Part shown: piece after piece, positions 51,701 through 64,000 of the stretch
Position numbering within the stretch: the stretch's first letter is position 1
How the letters are laid out: each line of letters opens with the position of its first letter
Translations under genes and position numbers: made by a program
Origin: Paragonimus westermani
Taxonomy: Eukaryota > Platyhelminthes > Trematoda > Plagiorchiida > Troglotrematidae
Reading direction: 5' to 3'
Length of the DNA stretch: 64,000 nt
NCBI GenBank assembly: GCA_008508345.1
Contig: QNGE01000855.1
Coordinates: forward strand, 62,001 to 126,000
The notes under the pieces: generated by a model
Databases searched by the model: none
What the model was told of the DNA's origin: nothing
What the model saw: only the letters and a program-made list of their open reading frames with translations

Positions 51701-52790
51701 GCCAGCTAATCAGTCCTTGAAATTTCCAAAATCAAGCTGTTGCGGCAGCTGATCCATTGTTCTCTGAACATCTGGATTCGGCTCTTTAGAGATATGGCTT
51801 TTTTACATAGATTACTCGCTTATTAGTTTCAATGTCTATGTTGTGGCATAAATAGTGTTTTGCTGAGATTCACTCGTTTAAGGAAAATGCGATCGTCAAA
51901 TATGGCGACTTTTCAGGTGTTTCCGATGTGTTTTGCACCAGTCATGGTTGAGAACCAATACTTTAAGTGTGTTGAAAACTAGCGAGTTTCAGCACTCAAT
52001 GAAGTAAAACCCAGTAGGAACCAGTTTAGTTCGAAACATTAGAATCAGGCAATCAGTTCCGAAACGATTAACTGGAGCGCCAACCCACATATTATCTTCT
52101 CGTAGATTTTTCTTCGTGTTATCCCACTTATCCTCTCATCCTAAGACGCAGGCATCGGTCAGTCCTATCAAAGCGAGAATCACCGCAGCTGCAGTTAAAC
52201 TTGTACGGTATTGGTGTCCCCTTCTGAAACACAGAGGGTGCTAGAGGTCTGATGGGATAGGGTGTGCATAATAAGGCCACGTTTTATCTGTCGAATGGAC
52301 TTTGTTGAGCATTCCTTTCCAAGTAGCATGGAATCGTCTGCAACTCGATTAACAATCAGTTTGTCATAAGCAAATCTTCACTCGTAATTCCATGTTTTAA
52401 GTAAGTAGCCGTTTCGAACTCTCAGTAAAGGATATCGTGCCAGCCAGTGTTAATGCTTCAAGGGTGGAAAACTGTGAGAATTAAGGTGCTGTCCACCCCA
52501 GGATGGTCTTCAATATCCGGGTTGAAATAAAGTGCTATACTCTAATCACTGAACGCTAACGAAGAGAATGAACCCACTTTTCCGAAATCAGATGAAAACA
52601 AAAAACTGTGTTCGGTATGGTTTACTGAATTTAAGAAATTCTTAACTATTTGTTAGTCTTATGTTACAGTCAGTATGCTATTAGCAAATCCTCTGTCCAA
52701 TAAAACCTTCAAGATGTACTGTAAGGAGAAGGTGCTCCGTCATATTTTGAAGGGAGATGATAACCCAGGACCATTCATATGGTTGAACGA
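48784..52790. other. Intron stretch, no feature
   Basis: Short frames only (the longest is 113 codons on the plus strand at 49026, random composition). Confidence 0.5.
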
Positions 52791-53324
52791 TGTTGCCGAC
52801 GGTAATGGAGTGAGTCTAGTCCCAACATAGCCACAATTTAACCAACTGGCTAGAACGAGTCTAACTTCGAACGCTGACCTTCCCTGATTACGAAAGTCCC
52901 AATTAAGACCGATTAAATGAACTTCGGATATCTCCATATCGTCCGTTTACAACACTTAGCCCTTAGGTATTGCGTGCTAGAGTTGTGGACCAAGAGCGTG
53001 GATGGCACAAGGATCCTTTATTCGGCAAACCAGTACATGGGCTATGCCTTTCCACCGCACTACGAACAAAACACACGACACCGGTCTCAGAACGTCTCAG
53101 TCGCTATGGACGCCAATTCTCAGTTTCTTCATGTAGCAAGAGCCATCCTATGCGGTGCTGCACTCCAATGATCCTTTTCATATTCTTTCCGTATTTGTGT
53201 CGCGGTCATATCGGTGTTTAACTTCACGCTGTTGCCTCACTACTGAGTAGTGGTGGTGTGAGTAGTATGGAGTAACCGGCCGTCCTCCCTACGCTGGTAG
53301 TACATCCACCCATTAGGTTCATCA
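52791..53324 (-). repeat. Isolated LTR of the Gypsy family
   Basis: The reverse complement matches the 3' LTR at 35859: a start near TGATGAACCTAATGGGTGG (against TGTAATGAGGATGGGTGG), then CACACCACCACTACTCAG, TAGTGAGGCAA, TATGACCGCG, ATTGGCGTCCATAGCGA and GTGTCGTGTG. No polypurine tract or coding sequence was seen beside it, so it is most likely a solo LTR. The inner end near 52791 is an estimate. Confidence 0.7.
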
Positions 53325-54679
53325 GTGATGGTTGACGTCCTCTCTTAATCCGTTCAAAACAAGTCTGTCTCTATAAAGGAGTCACTGATTTTGCGCGATA
53401 CAGTTAAGCGTGAGAATACTCTAAATCTTTGAATGTTTGAAGATAACGGCACATGAACCATTACTCTTAACACCTAACCTACATTTGTCTTCCGATGTTT
53501 CTACACATTCTGCTCCATTCAGAGCCTTTCTGACTCCAATTCTTCGGGTTTGAGTTCAACAAACTCTATTTTGTACCACAGGCATCAAGGGCAATAAGAA
53601 CGTATATCACTGTTGATTTGTGATTCATGACATCGTACTAGATGGGTTGAAAGAAGGTAAACAACCCTTATAACTGGTCAAAGCTATTGCATTTACGTAG
53701 ACATTTCAATCAGGTCGTTCGAAAAAAGTACCAGATTCAAGATCTCCTCCTGTCAGAATACATCAGTGGTATACGTTCACGCCACGATGAGAGTTGAACA
53801 ACTGCCATACCCTCATGAGGCAACCGTTTTGACCATTAATTCAATGACACCGCGGTAGGCATAAACAAACTATCACACAGTAATTGCAAACCACATTCTG
53901 TTGTGAGCAGTACCTTGAGTACTCGATCGCCTCAAATGAATACATTGAAATTTCTGTAGCTTTAAATCAATAATCTCAAAATTGGAACCTCACTTCTGGT
54001 GAAAACAACATAAAGCGTTAAACCTGTTGAAACCTTAAGTGAGCGTAACAGAAACGTGATGTCCCCGTACGAATCGGAAAAACAGAACGAAACACGTCAA
54101 TAGGATCAGTGCCGTGTATGTCACGTGGCTGACAAATTGAGAGAAAGCGGACCCATTCTTTTCACCTGTTCTCTTCACAGATCACATCGCAAAATCGAGT
54201 AGGTTAGTCCAGCTTTCTAGTCCACAGTTATGTGCTTGTTCGATAAACACTGGGGAATTTTTCCGTGTTGACCTAGACATCTCCAGATCTCAAAGACTGT
54301 AAAATACCGTATGAGCAGAAGGTCTGGTAGTCAAGAGATGCCCCGCGGCATGAAACTTGTCGATCCGAATCTTGTTCGTACGATCTAGCCCTGCTGAGTC
54401 CAGAATGGATGTAACTGTTTAGCAGGTTGGAAGTAAACATCACTGAGTATGAACATCGAATGTGTACTGCTTTTGATTGCCGTCACTGATGAATAAGTCC
54501 GCTGCGCATGCAGTCCATGCATAGGTATAACCGACTGCATATTTTCGCGGTGGGACCGAAAGATGGACATTTTCATAACAACGATCCAATGACTCCGAGA
54601 AATTTTTGTTAGCCTTTAAAACCAGTTAGTTTATTTAAATCATAATGGTGGCTTTATCTCACAGACCAGCTCTATTGTG
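53325..54679. other. Intron stretch, no feature
   Basis: No recognisable coding or repeat sequence. Confidence 0.5.
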
Positions 54680-54835
54680 TTACGAAGGAGCGATTGTACG
54701 TATATATCGTTGGTCGAATACCTGATGATGGGTCACGTCTTCCACCATAGGCAACCGAGTTTTGCTGCCGTAAAGTAATACAAGCTTCAGAGTTCTATTC
54801 GAAGCTGATGAGACGTCCGTTAAAAGGAATAAAGA
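54680..54835 (-). mobile_element. LINE fragment, reverse transcriptase C-terminal part
   Basis: The minus strand reads LVLLYGSKTRLPMVEDV and then VFDQRYIRTIAPS before a stop, matching the LLYGCETW...VEDV...VFDHRCLRSIA block of the LINE family at 6-8 kb. Loss of the CETW cysteine and tryptophan and stops upstream show decay. It lies in the intron between the Ig exons, in the gene's own orientation. Confidence 0.65.
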
Positions 54836-57800
54836 CAGAAGTTTCTAAAACACAGCCGAGATCGTAGCCTTCAGCAGACTGGAGCAATGATCTACATCCG
54901 AAAAAGAATAAATCATACAACATCAGAGATTGTAAGAGAAGACTGCGAACATTGCTACTTCAAGTAGAGATCAGTATACTCATTAGAACTTGTTCAGATG
55001 TCACAAACACCCGGAAATTGTGGTGGAGGTTGTGTGGTGGACAGCCTTTAAAAATAATGCCCAATTCATCAATGTTAAGTTAGGTTGAAAACATTTGGAG
55101 CATAGTGAAATAAAGAACCGAAAAGCATCTGGAGATTTACGTGACGATGACAAACAGAGACTCTCAGAAGGTTCCAGGTAAACGAGAGTGGGTAGATAAA
55201 GCCTTGGAACAAATAAGCATTGTTGCTATGTGCAGTGTCGCTGGAGGACAGTTGGTTATACACAACATTGCTGCATACAGACAATGAATTGGCAAACTAT
55301 TGGATCACCATCGTATATCTGCCTAATCTCAGTAAATGAACAACTCTCTATTCAGGGCAACCATAATTTTTTTACAACTCCCATCTGTTGGAAATCATTA
55401 GAGATGATGCTGATGAGTGATTTCGTTTGAGTTACCTTCAAGTTTCATCACACGTTTAATCCTTGGAAGCAAGGCAGCGAAGAAGAATGAACAACAAACA
55501 GAGGTGACATTAAATTCAAAAATCAAAGTCCATGTTTACAGTGGGCAACTAGGTGGAGAGAAAGATGAGAAAATTAGTCTACCATAAATACCAACGTGAT
55601 GCAAAATTCCTCATTCTATCATCCTGTAATTAAGAGTTTACCGTGAATATTTTATCAAGACTTCGTGACATAGTTTCAATGAAATTTCCTTCGGTCTGAA
55701 TGTCAGATGTATTACACTTTGGTCTCCAAATAGACTGAATATCAGGGTTCACTTGAAAAGGCCTAGGTAAAGTGATATGGCATAAGTATGCGATGTTTCA
55801 TTATATACCTTTCTGACCGACAACCCACGTTTGTGTCTTTGAATGAACTCAGCAGGTACGCTGGACGAGACTGCAGCCCAGTGATTCGTGATTTTGTCAT
55901 ACACTACTTCATTAAATCGAGTGAGATGATCACAAAATTACTCATGTACCAGAAACCAAAAGGAAACAGAGAGTGTGTGCTTTAAAACAAAGGAACATGC
56001 CCAGTTAGCTAACTAACTTCGACCGTTGTAAAAGCTTTTTGTACACGAAAGACCACACAGCAAGGCTATGTATATTTTGGTCACATTCGGGTGATTCTTA
56101 AAGTCATGTTCCGCCGTGCCGAACGATGCTGCTCTGAACCTACATCCAACCAAAACCAACGGTCATGGATTCAGTTTACGGATCTGTTCACAGACTGCCA
56201 GACACTAAACAATAAGACGTGAGTAGTCGAAAGAACCTGCGTACGGTTAGTGTTGCTAAACACTGCCTATTTTAGGCAATCCGACTTTTTGGTTACCTTA
56301 TTCATATGCGATCGTGAAAGTTTTGACTGAAGCATGCAAGCACAAATAGATTTGATCAGAAACTCCGGTCGAATGCACACAGAGCTTCCTGTCAGCTGCT
56401 TTGTATATTGTTCACCTACAACGTTTTTGTCCGTGGTCATTTGGCTTATTTCCTATCACGCAGTTTCTCCGCATCCTGCCTTAAAAGTTCATCATTCCAT
56501 GATAGGACTACAACACACACAGTTAGGGTGTTTTTGAGAAAAATGTTTCGTGTGTGCATGGACAACCAAAAAATCAGTCGTACGTGCGTGATGAATAATC
56601 TGGAAAATTACCGCGTCAAGTTTTATTACTTTGAAGGGAAACAGTAGTGAACCCCATTATTTGACAAATTGTTGACTAATTTTCCTTACTTAAAATCAGT
56701 AAAATGACTCGCAACCATCCGGTTACCTTTATAAAGTATTCATTGCACCCAGGAACTTTAAATGCGCTGAACGTACTACCGTTAGCTGAATGTAGCTGCT
56801 GAAAGACATGAGTTGATGTCCAATATTACCTGTCGTCATCGATGGGATGTTAGTTTGTTTTGGGGTACATGACTCAGCTGAGATAACCGTGGGTAAATTT
56901 CACAGGCAAAGTGAACCAAACCGTTATTCTGTACACAGTTATTGTTAACTCACTGACAAGACAGGAAACAGCCACAGGCCCTGCTTGTGACCCATGTTCC
57001 AGACAGTATACTAAATGATAAGTTGTTAATAAAAATGTAGCCCATAATATTTATCGAGCGCCCATGATGAAAGTCCCCTTGCTAGCGAGTACAGTAGTTC
57101 TGTGTGCGAAATGGCCCATCAAAGGAGGCATGAACCATAGTTTATGCTTACTCACAACCGACTATGGATGTGAGAGGCCATATGAACCATTATTTCAGTG
57201 AATGATTATGTGAATTCAGCACTCTCGTTGACGACCAGTGATTATAAGTTATTCTAAAATGCTTCAGGTGGACACAGAAAAAAGCTTCAAAGTTTCAACG
57301 TTTTATAGGAGGATAGGACTTTACTACAGATGTTTCAATCATTTGAAAATGACGGAGGCAAAAATCATCACTCAAAGCCACTACTGATAATCTACTATCA
57401 TCACAACAATACCAATTCGCTTTGTCCCCCTAGTAAACAAGGCTAACTAGCTAACTAATTTTGTGTGGCAATATAATTTTTTCCCTTGTCGCTTTGCTAA
57501 TTATAACGATGAAGTGCTCATCTGAGGGAACGAATTATGTGGCTTGTGGTGATAGCAGCTATGCATGTCGAAACTGATATTGGCACGTCTTGCTTGATAC
57601 ACGGTGGAAGCATTTTGTTAAACGACTGAGGTGGGATGCATGGAAGCACGTTCTACTGTTACAAAATGAATATGGGAAAACGTCCCACTGTGAACACGAT
57701 ACTGTTAGTGAAGTGACCAGGTGAAGAAAAACGAAGTATCTAATCCAATCTTTTATCATCCTACGCTGAGGATACAATTTTGCATGTAGCTTACGTAGAA

Positions 57801-58838
57801 ACGTGGACTGTGATGGCGTAAGAGTGAACTCAGTTGTTACGGTGAAACTAGACCTCATTAAACAAGACATAGCAAATTACTGGCAATCACAAATCCCACA
57901 GATTCATCACGCGGAACTCATTTGAAGACAGAGTTCCCACGGATGGCCAAACTTCACTTGATGTCAACGGAAAGTGACGTACACAGCAATGACAGAAGCA
58001 TATGATAACTTCAGAGTTTTCCTGCAGCTTTAGGTTGCTTCTACTTACACCATACATGCTCTCTGATAAGAACCCACAGGTAACAGATCATTCACCTAAT
58101 TCAAAGCATCTCACAGTCTCCTTACCAAAGTTTATTCACAGTCCAATTATTACAGTACCAATTATCACTTCACCAAGTGAACTCATTTTCCGTACCGTGT
58201 TCTCAGACTGAACTGATAGTCGCATACTGTACTGATCAGGTATCAGCTTAAAATACTCAAAAATGCTCTAACTGATTGAAAACCAAGGGGTAAATACCCA
58301 ATTGTTGATCTGTCTTTGTTAGTGATGGCAATTACCTCAACCACAAAATGGTAGCTTCTTTTAGTTACTCGACGTGAGTGGATCTTCAGCTGTATGCAAA
58401 ATCTTGTCAGATCAACAGCTGCATCTCACTAGTGATGTTTGTTTCGAAATGTTTTCCCGAAAATGGTCACTAACAGAAAATTTGTTTCCGGCTTTAACTA
58501 ACTTCATTAGAGATGGATGATGCTAAATTAAAACTCAATCAAACCACAAATCACTACATTCGCAGACTAATACAAAGAATTTCAAAGCCGCATAGGTGCT
58601 TTAAGGGGCAAAGAGAAGAAGAATACATGGCGAATCAATAACTTAAGGAATTGCTGAGAAAGACAGTTTCTTTACAAACAACACAACCTTGCTTAGTCAA
58701 TTCATATGAACATGTTTTACTATCCAGTCAAAATCAAAAATGTTGCGGTGCCAAGCAAACCATTTCGGAAAAAAAATGTGATAATTATACGGCACAATTT
58801 GAAACGATACAAAAACATTACCCACTGCTTTGGCTTAC
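54836..58838. other. Intron stretch, no feature
   Basis: Right part of the intron between the two Ig exons. Only short random frames. Confidence 0.5.
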
Positions 58839-59001
58839 TTGATCATTTCAATTGAAATACTTTTATCGACCAAATTGAGTGATTTGCCGTTTTTTACCCA
58901 TACCAATTCCGGGCTAGGTTTACCGGAAGCGGAACATGTCACAGCCAGCTTGCTTCCGGGTTTCAACATCAGATCGTTTAAGGGTTGGATCTTGGGAGCG
59001 A
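58839..59001 (-). CDS. Neuregulin-like protein, Ig domain exon 1
   Basis: A 163-base exon with 53 whole codons and two bases at each end. It encodes the N-terminal half of an I-set Ig domain: LKPGSKLAVTCSASGKPSPE with the first disulphide Cys, then LVWVKNGKSLNL with the core Trp, then KSISIEMI. Vertebrate neuregulin-1 has the same elements in the same spacing (GSKLVLRC, FKWFKNGNELN, NIKIQK), and its gene also has an intron in this domain between the N- and C-terminal halves. The acceptor is CCTTTTTCCTTCTCTTCTGCAAAG (starts 59001, phase 1) and the donor GTAAGC at 58838 (phase 2 exit after AA). The exit phase matches 48005 exactly and gives Lys. Upstream exons with the N-terminus were not found in the window. 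Confidence 0.9.
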
Positions 59002-62000
59002 CTTTGCAGAAGAGAAGGAAAAAGGTCGAAGCACAAAAGAAAGTGAAGGTAACGACGGTGACGAGACTGATAGTTTTAAAGTTGTTTATGTATTCTATAA
59101 AATATATGTGAATACATTCATATGCATGAAATTTGACGTTAACTGTACATTTATTCACTATCCAAACCGGGTGGGATGAGTTACAAAACAGTTTTTTTTT
59201 CATTGAAATACTGGCCAACAGGCCAAGAAGATAACCAGTACGAAATGATACCCGTTCGACTTTATCATCATCGTACACACGAGATCATGGGTTAGATGTA
59301 ACGAACGCGTGGAACTGTGAACGGCAATTAAACGTGATTCGCACTACTAAAACAGCATTGTCAATTCCGTAACAAGGACACTGACTATGACTGTTCATAC
59401 ATTAACTTTCACTACCGTCAAAAGCTTCGGTTTTGTATTTAAAAAAAACAGCAATGAATTTAACTCTTGTTCATGCTGTCCCACAGTGTGCATGTGAAAT
59501 CATTAGCTTAATTCATGTAATCGGAGGAGATAAACACGATGTTAGTGTCATGTAAGTTATTTTCAACGTTGATCAGCTAGAGTAGAGAAACCCAATGTTT
59601 ATCGCTGGCGCAAGATACTTGGATATTTCTGGTCTGGATACTCTCGACATCTGTGTTTGACGTTCACATTCGGACGTAGGTTTCAGGTGGTTGATTCGGG
59701 AAAATCAGTGTTGTATTCCTTCATGACAGTCAACAGGAGGAAGTATCCTTCGGCTTTTTTGCTCATGCCCGAGTGTAATGGCCTCAAGCTGGAGCCACAC
59801 AGCTGTACTCGCTGCCAGTATCACCCCTCAATGTGGTTCCGATTTCAACAGATTGTTCTGGACAATTAAATCGGTAACCATGAGTCTTCTGTCAATCGGA
59901 AACAAGCGAGTTAATTGTAAGCTTTGAACGATGGCACCGTCCTTAAGTATATGACTTGCCATGATCCTGATCTGATTGTAGATATCAGATTTTTCAGACG
60001 ACAAACCAAACGTTCATGCTGGCAACGTTGACCATAACACTTATAATGTGCACGAAAAATGAGCGTGGCTTTACAATATGTTTAAACAGAGTAGTATCAT
60101 TACGAAAATCAAATGCGTCTCATCACGAAAGTTGATGAATATATCAAAGTCCCTAGTAATGGCGAACAATAGTACAACATATCTGTTAACTGAATGAAAT
60201 TTTCTACACGACAAACAATCAACTCATATCTGTCTTAGACACGAATCCACTTTAAGGTGTAGCTTACAACTAACTACGCTCATCCGTTTCGTCTGAAACT
60301 TCATGATATCGCCAACCTTTGGTTCATTAATGTATAGAACAAAAATCAGCTTCATTGAACAGTTGAAAATGCAACTAAAAAACGTGGCCGTATTCATGAT
60401 ATGCGGGTCAAAGTCAATCGGAAGGTAAACCAACTTACACCTACATCGAAGTGGTCATGAAGTCTGTCGACAAATCACATGACAAGAAAGGAACACTAAT
60501 CAAACGATCATCACTTTCCGTTCATTTGGGGGTACTGTTTTAGAAATACTTATACGTGTGACATATGTAGATTTACACCGGAAGGACAGATGATGTCAAT
60601 TCGAAGATGAGGTAGAACAGGCAGATCATGTTCAATCTGTTAGGTAGCAGAGGATACGAAATAACGCATGGTATAAGCTCTCACACAAAGTTATTTGGAC
60701 TACAGAGAAGATCGACGGTGAGAAAGAAAAACTGTACCTACCAGCTGTAATTTGGAAGACCAGAAACAGAAACATTTCGTCTCCCAGCCTCACCACTACA
60801 CGAATTATTTATAAGGGTGCGATTATTCGCCGTGGGAGGAAAAACTACCGACCTATACCTTCAGTTATAACGTGAACTGGACAGAAGTTGACAATGTGGG
60901 CAAAGCAATTACGACTTGTGTTTATTAGTAACAGACAGCTCGTAGACTGATTATATTGCTTCTCAATATGCTTGGGGATTTAACGTGAAATAACTTCGCT
61001 CTCTGGGTCACGATAATAAACTGACGGAAATTCTGTAGACTGAAAAAAACCAACAAAAGTGACTAGTTTATATTTCGATGTTTGTGTGGTTTTGTCTGTC
61101 TCACTCTACAGTGAAGTCTTCTCATTCCAGAATTGAATCAACAACGTAGGAGAAACAGACGTTAAAATTATTTGTATAAAACGTTACCAGACCAAGTGTA
61201 TCATGTCACAAATGCAAGATACATTTTGAAAATCACAATAACACAGAATCATCTGTTGTTAAAACCGTGAATAAACAGGTAAATTATCAACGTGGATTAA
61301 TGTATTCAGGTGCAGTGCAGGGACTGGACCTATTTTCGCATCAGTTCACAGTTCCAATCATTTTTGGTCTGTTACACAGAAAAACTGTGAAAATTGTACA
61401 ATGTACAATACTGTTTCTTTCGATGGTACGTTAAATATTTTGTGTGTTCTATTCGTCAGTGGTTAAGCAATATTTAAATATTTACGAATTCGATCCCACT
61501 AAAACTATCTCAAACTAAATCCGACGGTAAATCCAATCATCACCGTACCCCTTTAAATACAAAAATCCGGATGAGTTTGATAACGGTCCTCATGACATCC
61601 AGTGAATAATGAACGTTACAGAAACAAGTTATATGGATCACCTAGCTTTTGTACCTTGCCGATAGCTGACAGTGAAGTACAGCTGATGCTACCGTTAACC
61701 ACAGCAGCTTTGTGTATTATGTGGCACAGTGGAATTTGTGTTTAAAATATAACTGGCACGCTCAGCACTCAGTTAGCAGCAAGCTCCCATGTGTCTGGAA
61801 ATTCATCGGACTAGTTCGCTTGCCCGAATATCGAATATATATGTTGTTACAACAGACCGTTAATAAAAAATACGTGCCGTAAAAATTCAACTAAGCGTTT
61901 ATCGATTGTGTAGAATCGAAGGCCCTAAGTCTGTCTCTAAATTTGCATATATTGTTTCAGCATATTAAGTCAACTATCGATTACGCCAAACAAGAACAAC

Positions 62001-64000
62001 CCGAGGAAAAAACGAACTGTCCACCAAAATAGCCCACCGTTGGAAGATGAGTAGCAGCCACTACCGGTGTCTTCCAAATCCTGTTTTTGTGAACAGTAGT
62101 TTTGACCATAGTGTTGTGTACCAAACGGTATGCTTTGTTAAGAATTCGATAACAAGTCAGCTCTAGATTGAACGGCAATCTTCGACGCGAGATACGCTAG
62201 GCATAACTAGAGAGTTGGGTTCTACGAGGGTTGTTATCAGCTGAATAGGTTACTTTTTACAGAATCAACCGTTCCTCCAGACTGTAAAATGAGCGTGAAA
62301 TTACCGATACTTATTAGGGAAGAACCTCAAGTCTCACGATTGTTCGGCAGTAACAGAATGAGGACAGAAACACCGTGTTGTTGCTGTGGATACTGAACAT
62401 CGAAGGTATTGTGCGCAAAGAAAAATCGTCATTGTAAAGGGTTGTCTGACCTACAGTAGATTTCAAATAAAACGTTGTGCGAAAATGAGAAGTTCCTGAG
62501 TTCGGAAGATGGGAGAGACTGTAAGATGAAGTGAACATTACAAATAGTAACGTTCTAGGAAAAACCTTGCTCACTTCCTCATAGTTAGTTGGTTCGTTAG
62601 TGATCTGTCTGCGGAACGACCAGTGTGTCAGCATAGTATATAAGCTAGCCTCTTCAGAGCGGTATGAGACTTTAGAACGTGTAATGACCGTGACCGTACT
62701 TGTTAAACATGCAGAAATGCTTACGCACATCACATTCAACGTTTGCATTATCAGCTCCAATCCACCATTCCTTTTAACACAGTACAAACAAAAAAGTATG
62801 TTCCGTTCTATAAAATACGAGAAGGTGTGCTTCTTCCATGTGATCCAAAAATCTCTCATTCAACAGAAAGACTAGGTTCACGTGATTCCATAGGTTGTAT
62901 GGTTGACTCATTGTACCAGTCAAGTCACGTTGTAATGGTGCGAGAAACAAGATGGATCCAACGTGGGACTCTTGACTTGTGAACAAGGAGCCACATCCAA
63001 CATGACTATGGTGACCGAAGTCCACTAGAATGTTCTGGAACATAGCAAGCACTTTCCAAACGTCTCATGGTCGTCGAAATTACTAGTGATGTGCGAGTAG
63101 TTAGAAGAGAGGGATATTTTTTGAAGACAACGGCTGACAATCGTACACACCCCGGGCAAACCCACGACACCGAATGCAGACGTCGCTCTAGGTGATTATC
63201 ATATGCTCAGATGTATTAAATACCGACGACACCGTGTCTGAACAGCAGTCCAGTATCCTGGAGTACATACGCGTTATGCAAACCAAATTAAGTTGTTCAT
63301 TGCCTTGTCACCTAATTCTAAGTTGAGGATTTTGGTTTACACAAATGTTGCGCGCAGCAAACTGTACCGATCACATAATTGGGCACAAAAGCACTGTCGC
63401 AGTCAACACCGTTATCGGATCGACAGTTATTTTTATTTATATGCGTCAGCTGGTCACTGAACCCTAGTAACCGAAACACAATCTGATCCTTAACACAACC
63501 ACAAATTACAGTTCTTAATATATTGAGAGCTGATTTTATTCACCTGGTCACTTCATATCATACATATGCGGAGAAGGGTACAAGAAAAGACAAACGGGAA
63601 TGTAAACAATTGATTGACAGTCTTGACGTATGCCGACGTGATACTCACGCAAACGATCTCGTGAATTGTCTGCATTAGTAGAAATGAACTGACAACATTG
63701 TAACCTGATTATTGCTGTCCTCAAACATTAGGAAATATCCTTACAAGCGACAAGGTATAGACTGTAAGTTTATTTCCAGGCCCTTATGGAGTAAGTGACG
63801 AAAGCATTACTGATTAGGGGTACTTGAATTCCAGAACATGTGTCCAAACGGTTGGAGGGACGCACCTTGCATTTGACGAATCGATTGTTTCTGAAAATTA
63901 CACCTCAACATCGTCAATCATATATGCTATCAAAAGACTACCAAACCACTTCGATCATAATAGATACCTCGAATTCTCGTTATCGAAACTTGTTAAGGTT
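59002..64000. other. Upstream region of the neuregulin-like gene, no exon recognised
   Basis: The exon before 59001 must end with one base of a codon and may carry a signal peptide or N-terminal extension. I could not pick it out. The 181-codon minus frame at 62314-62859 is the longest in this part but has random-looking composition and no motif, so I do not call it a gene. The real start may lie beyond 64000. Confidence 0.5.

Noticed and set aside
62314..62859. A 181-codon minus-strand frame, one of the longest in the window
   Set aside because: Composition is random-looking (Ser/Thr/Phe/Arg mix), with no motif, signal peptide or splice sites that would fit the Ig exon. Such a length can occur by chance in 64 kb on six frames.

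Overview
The window looks like nuclear DNA of a flatworm, most likely a digenean trematode. It is AT-rich with long introns, few open frames over 100 codons, and decayed LINE, Penelope-like (GIY-YIG) and Gypsy elements of the kinds common in trematode genomes. There is no bacterial gene organisation. The species cannot be fixed from the sequence alone, and one undetermined base (n) lies at 18943, as expected of a draft assembly.

The main content is one large gene on the minus strand, spread over at least 39 kb and read from right to left. I assembled it from small exons by splice signals, reading phase and protein motifs. An immunoglobulin domain is split over two exons (58839-59001 and 47881-48005). 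An EGF domain is split over two exons (25864-25963 and 23790-23845). Two transmembrane exons follow (20144-20246 and 19740-19890). Every join keeps frame (phases 1, 2, 1, 2, 1, 2). The order Ig, EGF, membrane span, the spacing of the six EGF cysteines, and the places where introns cut the Ig and EGF domains all match membrane neuregulins, the ErbB/EGF-receptor ligands. The two transmembrane exons have the same entry phase and can have the same exit phase, and joining one to the other breaks the frame, so they look like alternative exons. Further left, two minus-strand open stretches (8023-8401, with one in-frame TGA, and 4882-5235) look protein-coding and are candidates for the cytoplasmic tail. 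The first exon and signal peptide, if any, were not found and may lie beyond the right edge.

The introns and flanks hold mobile elements. At 1-850 is the intact GIY-YIG end of a Penelope-like element on the minus strand. At about 5990-8050 is a decayed LINE reverse transcriptase, with further fragments at 11280-11640 and 54685-54835. At 25162-25596, 32590-32825 and 37690-37960 are three copies of a second Penelope-like family. At 32840-36110 is a 5'-truncated Gypsy-type retrotransposon (protease end, reverse transcriptase, RNase H, integrase, polypurine tract, 3' LTR), and a related isolated LTR lies at about 52790-53324. A medium-length interspersed repeat has three copies (30001-30350, 40290-40730, 48490-48783), and tRNA-like SINE traces are at 41724-41802 and perhaps 4243-4318.

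The rest of the window, including most of the 59-64 kb, 53-58 kb and 11.8-19.7 kb stretches, shows no recognisable gene. All identifications come from reading motifs by eye; no alignment or database search was run.
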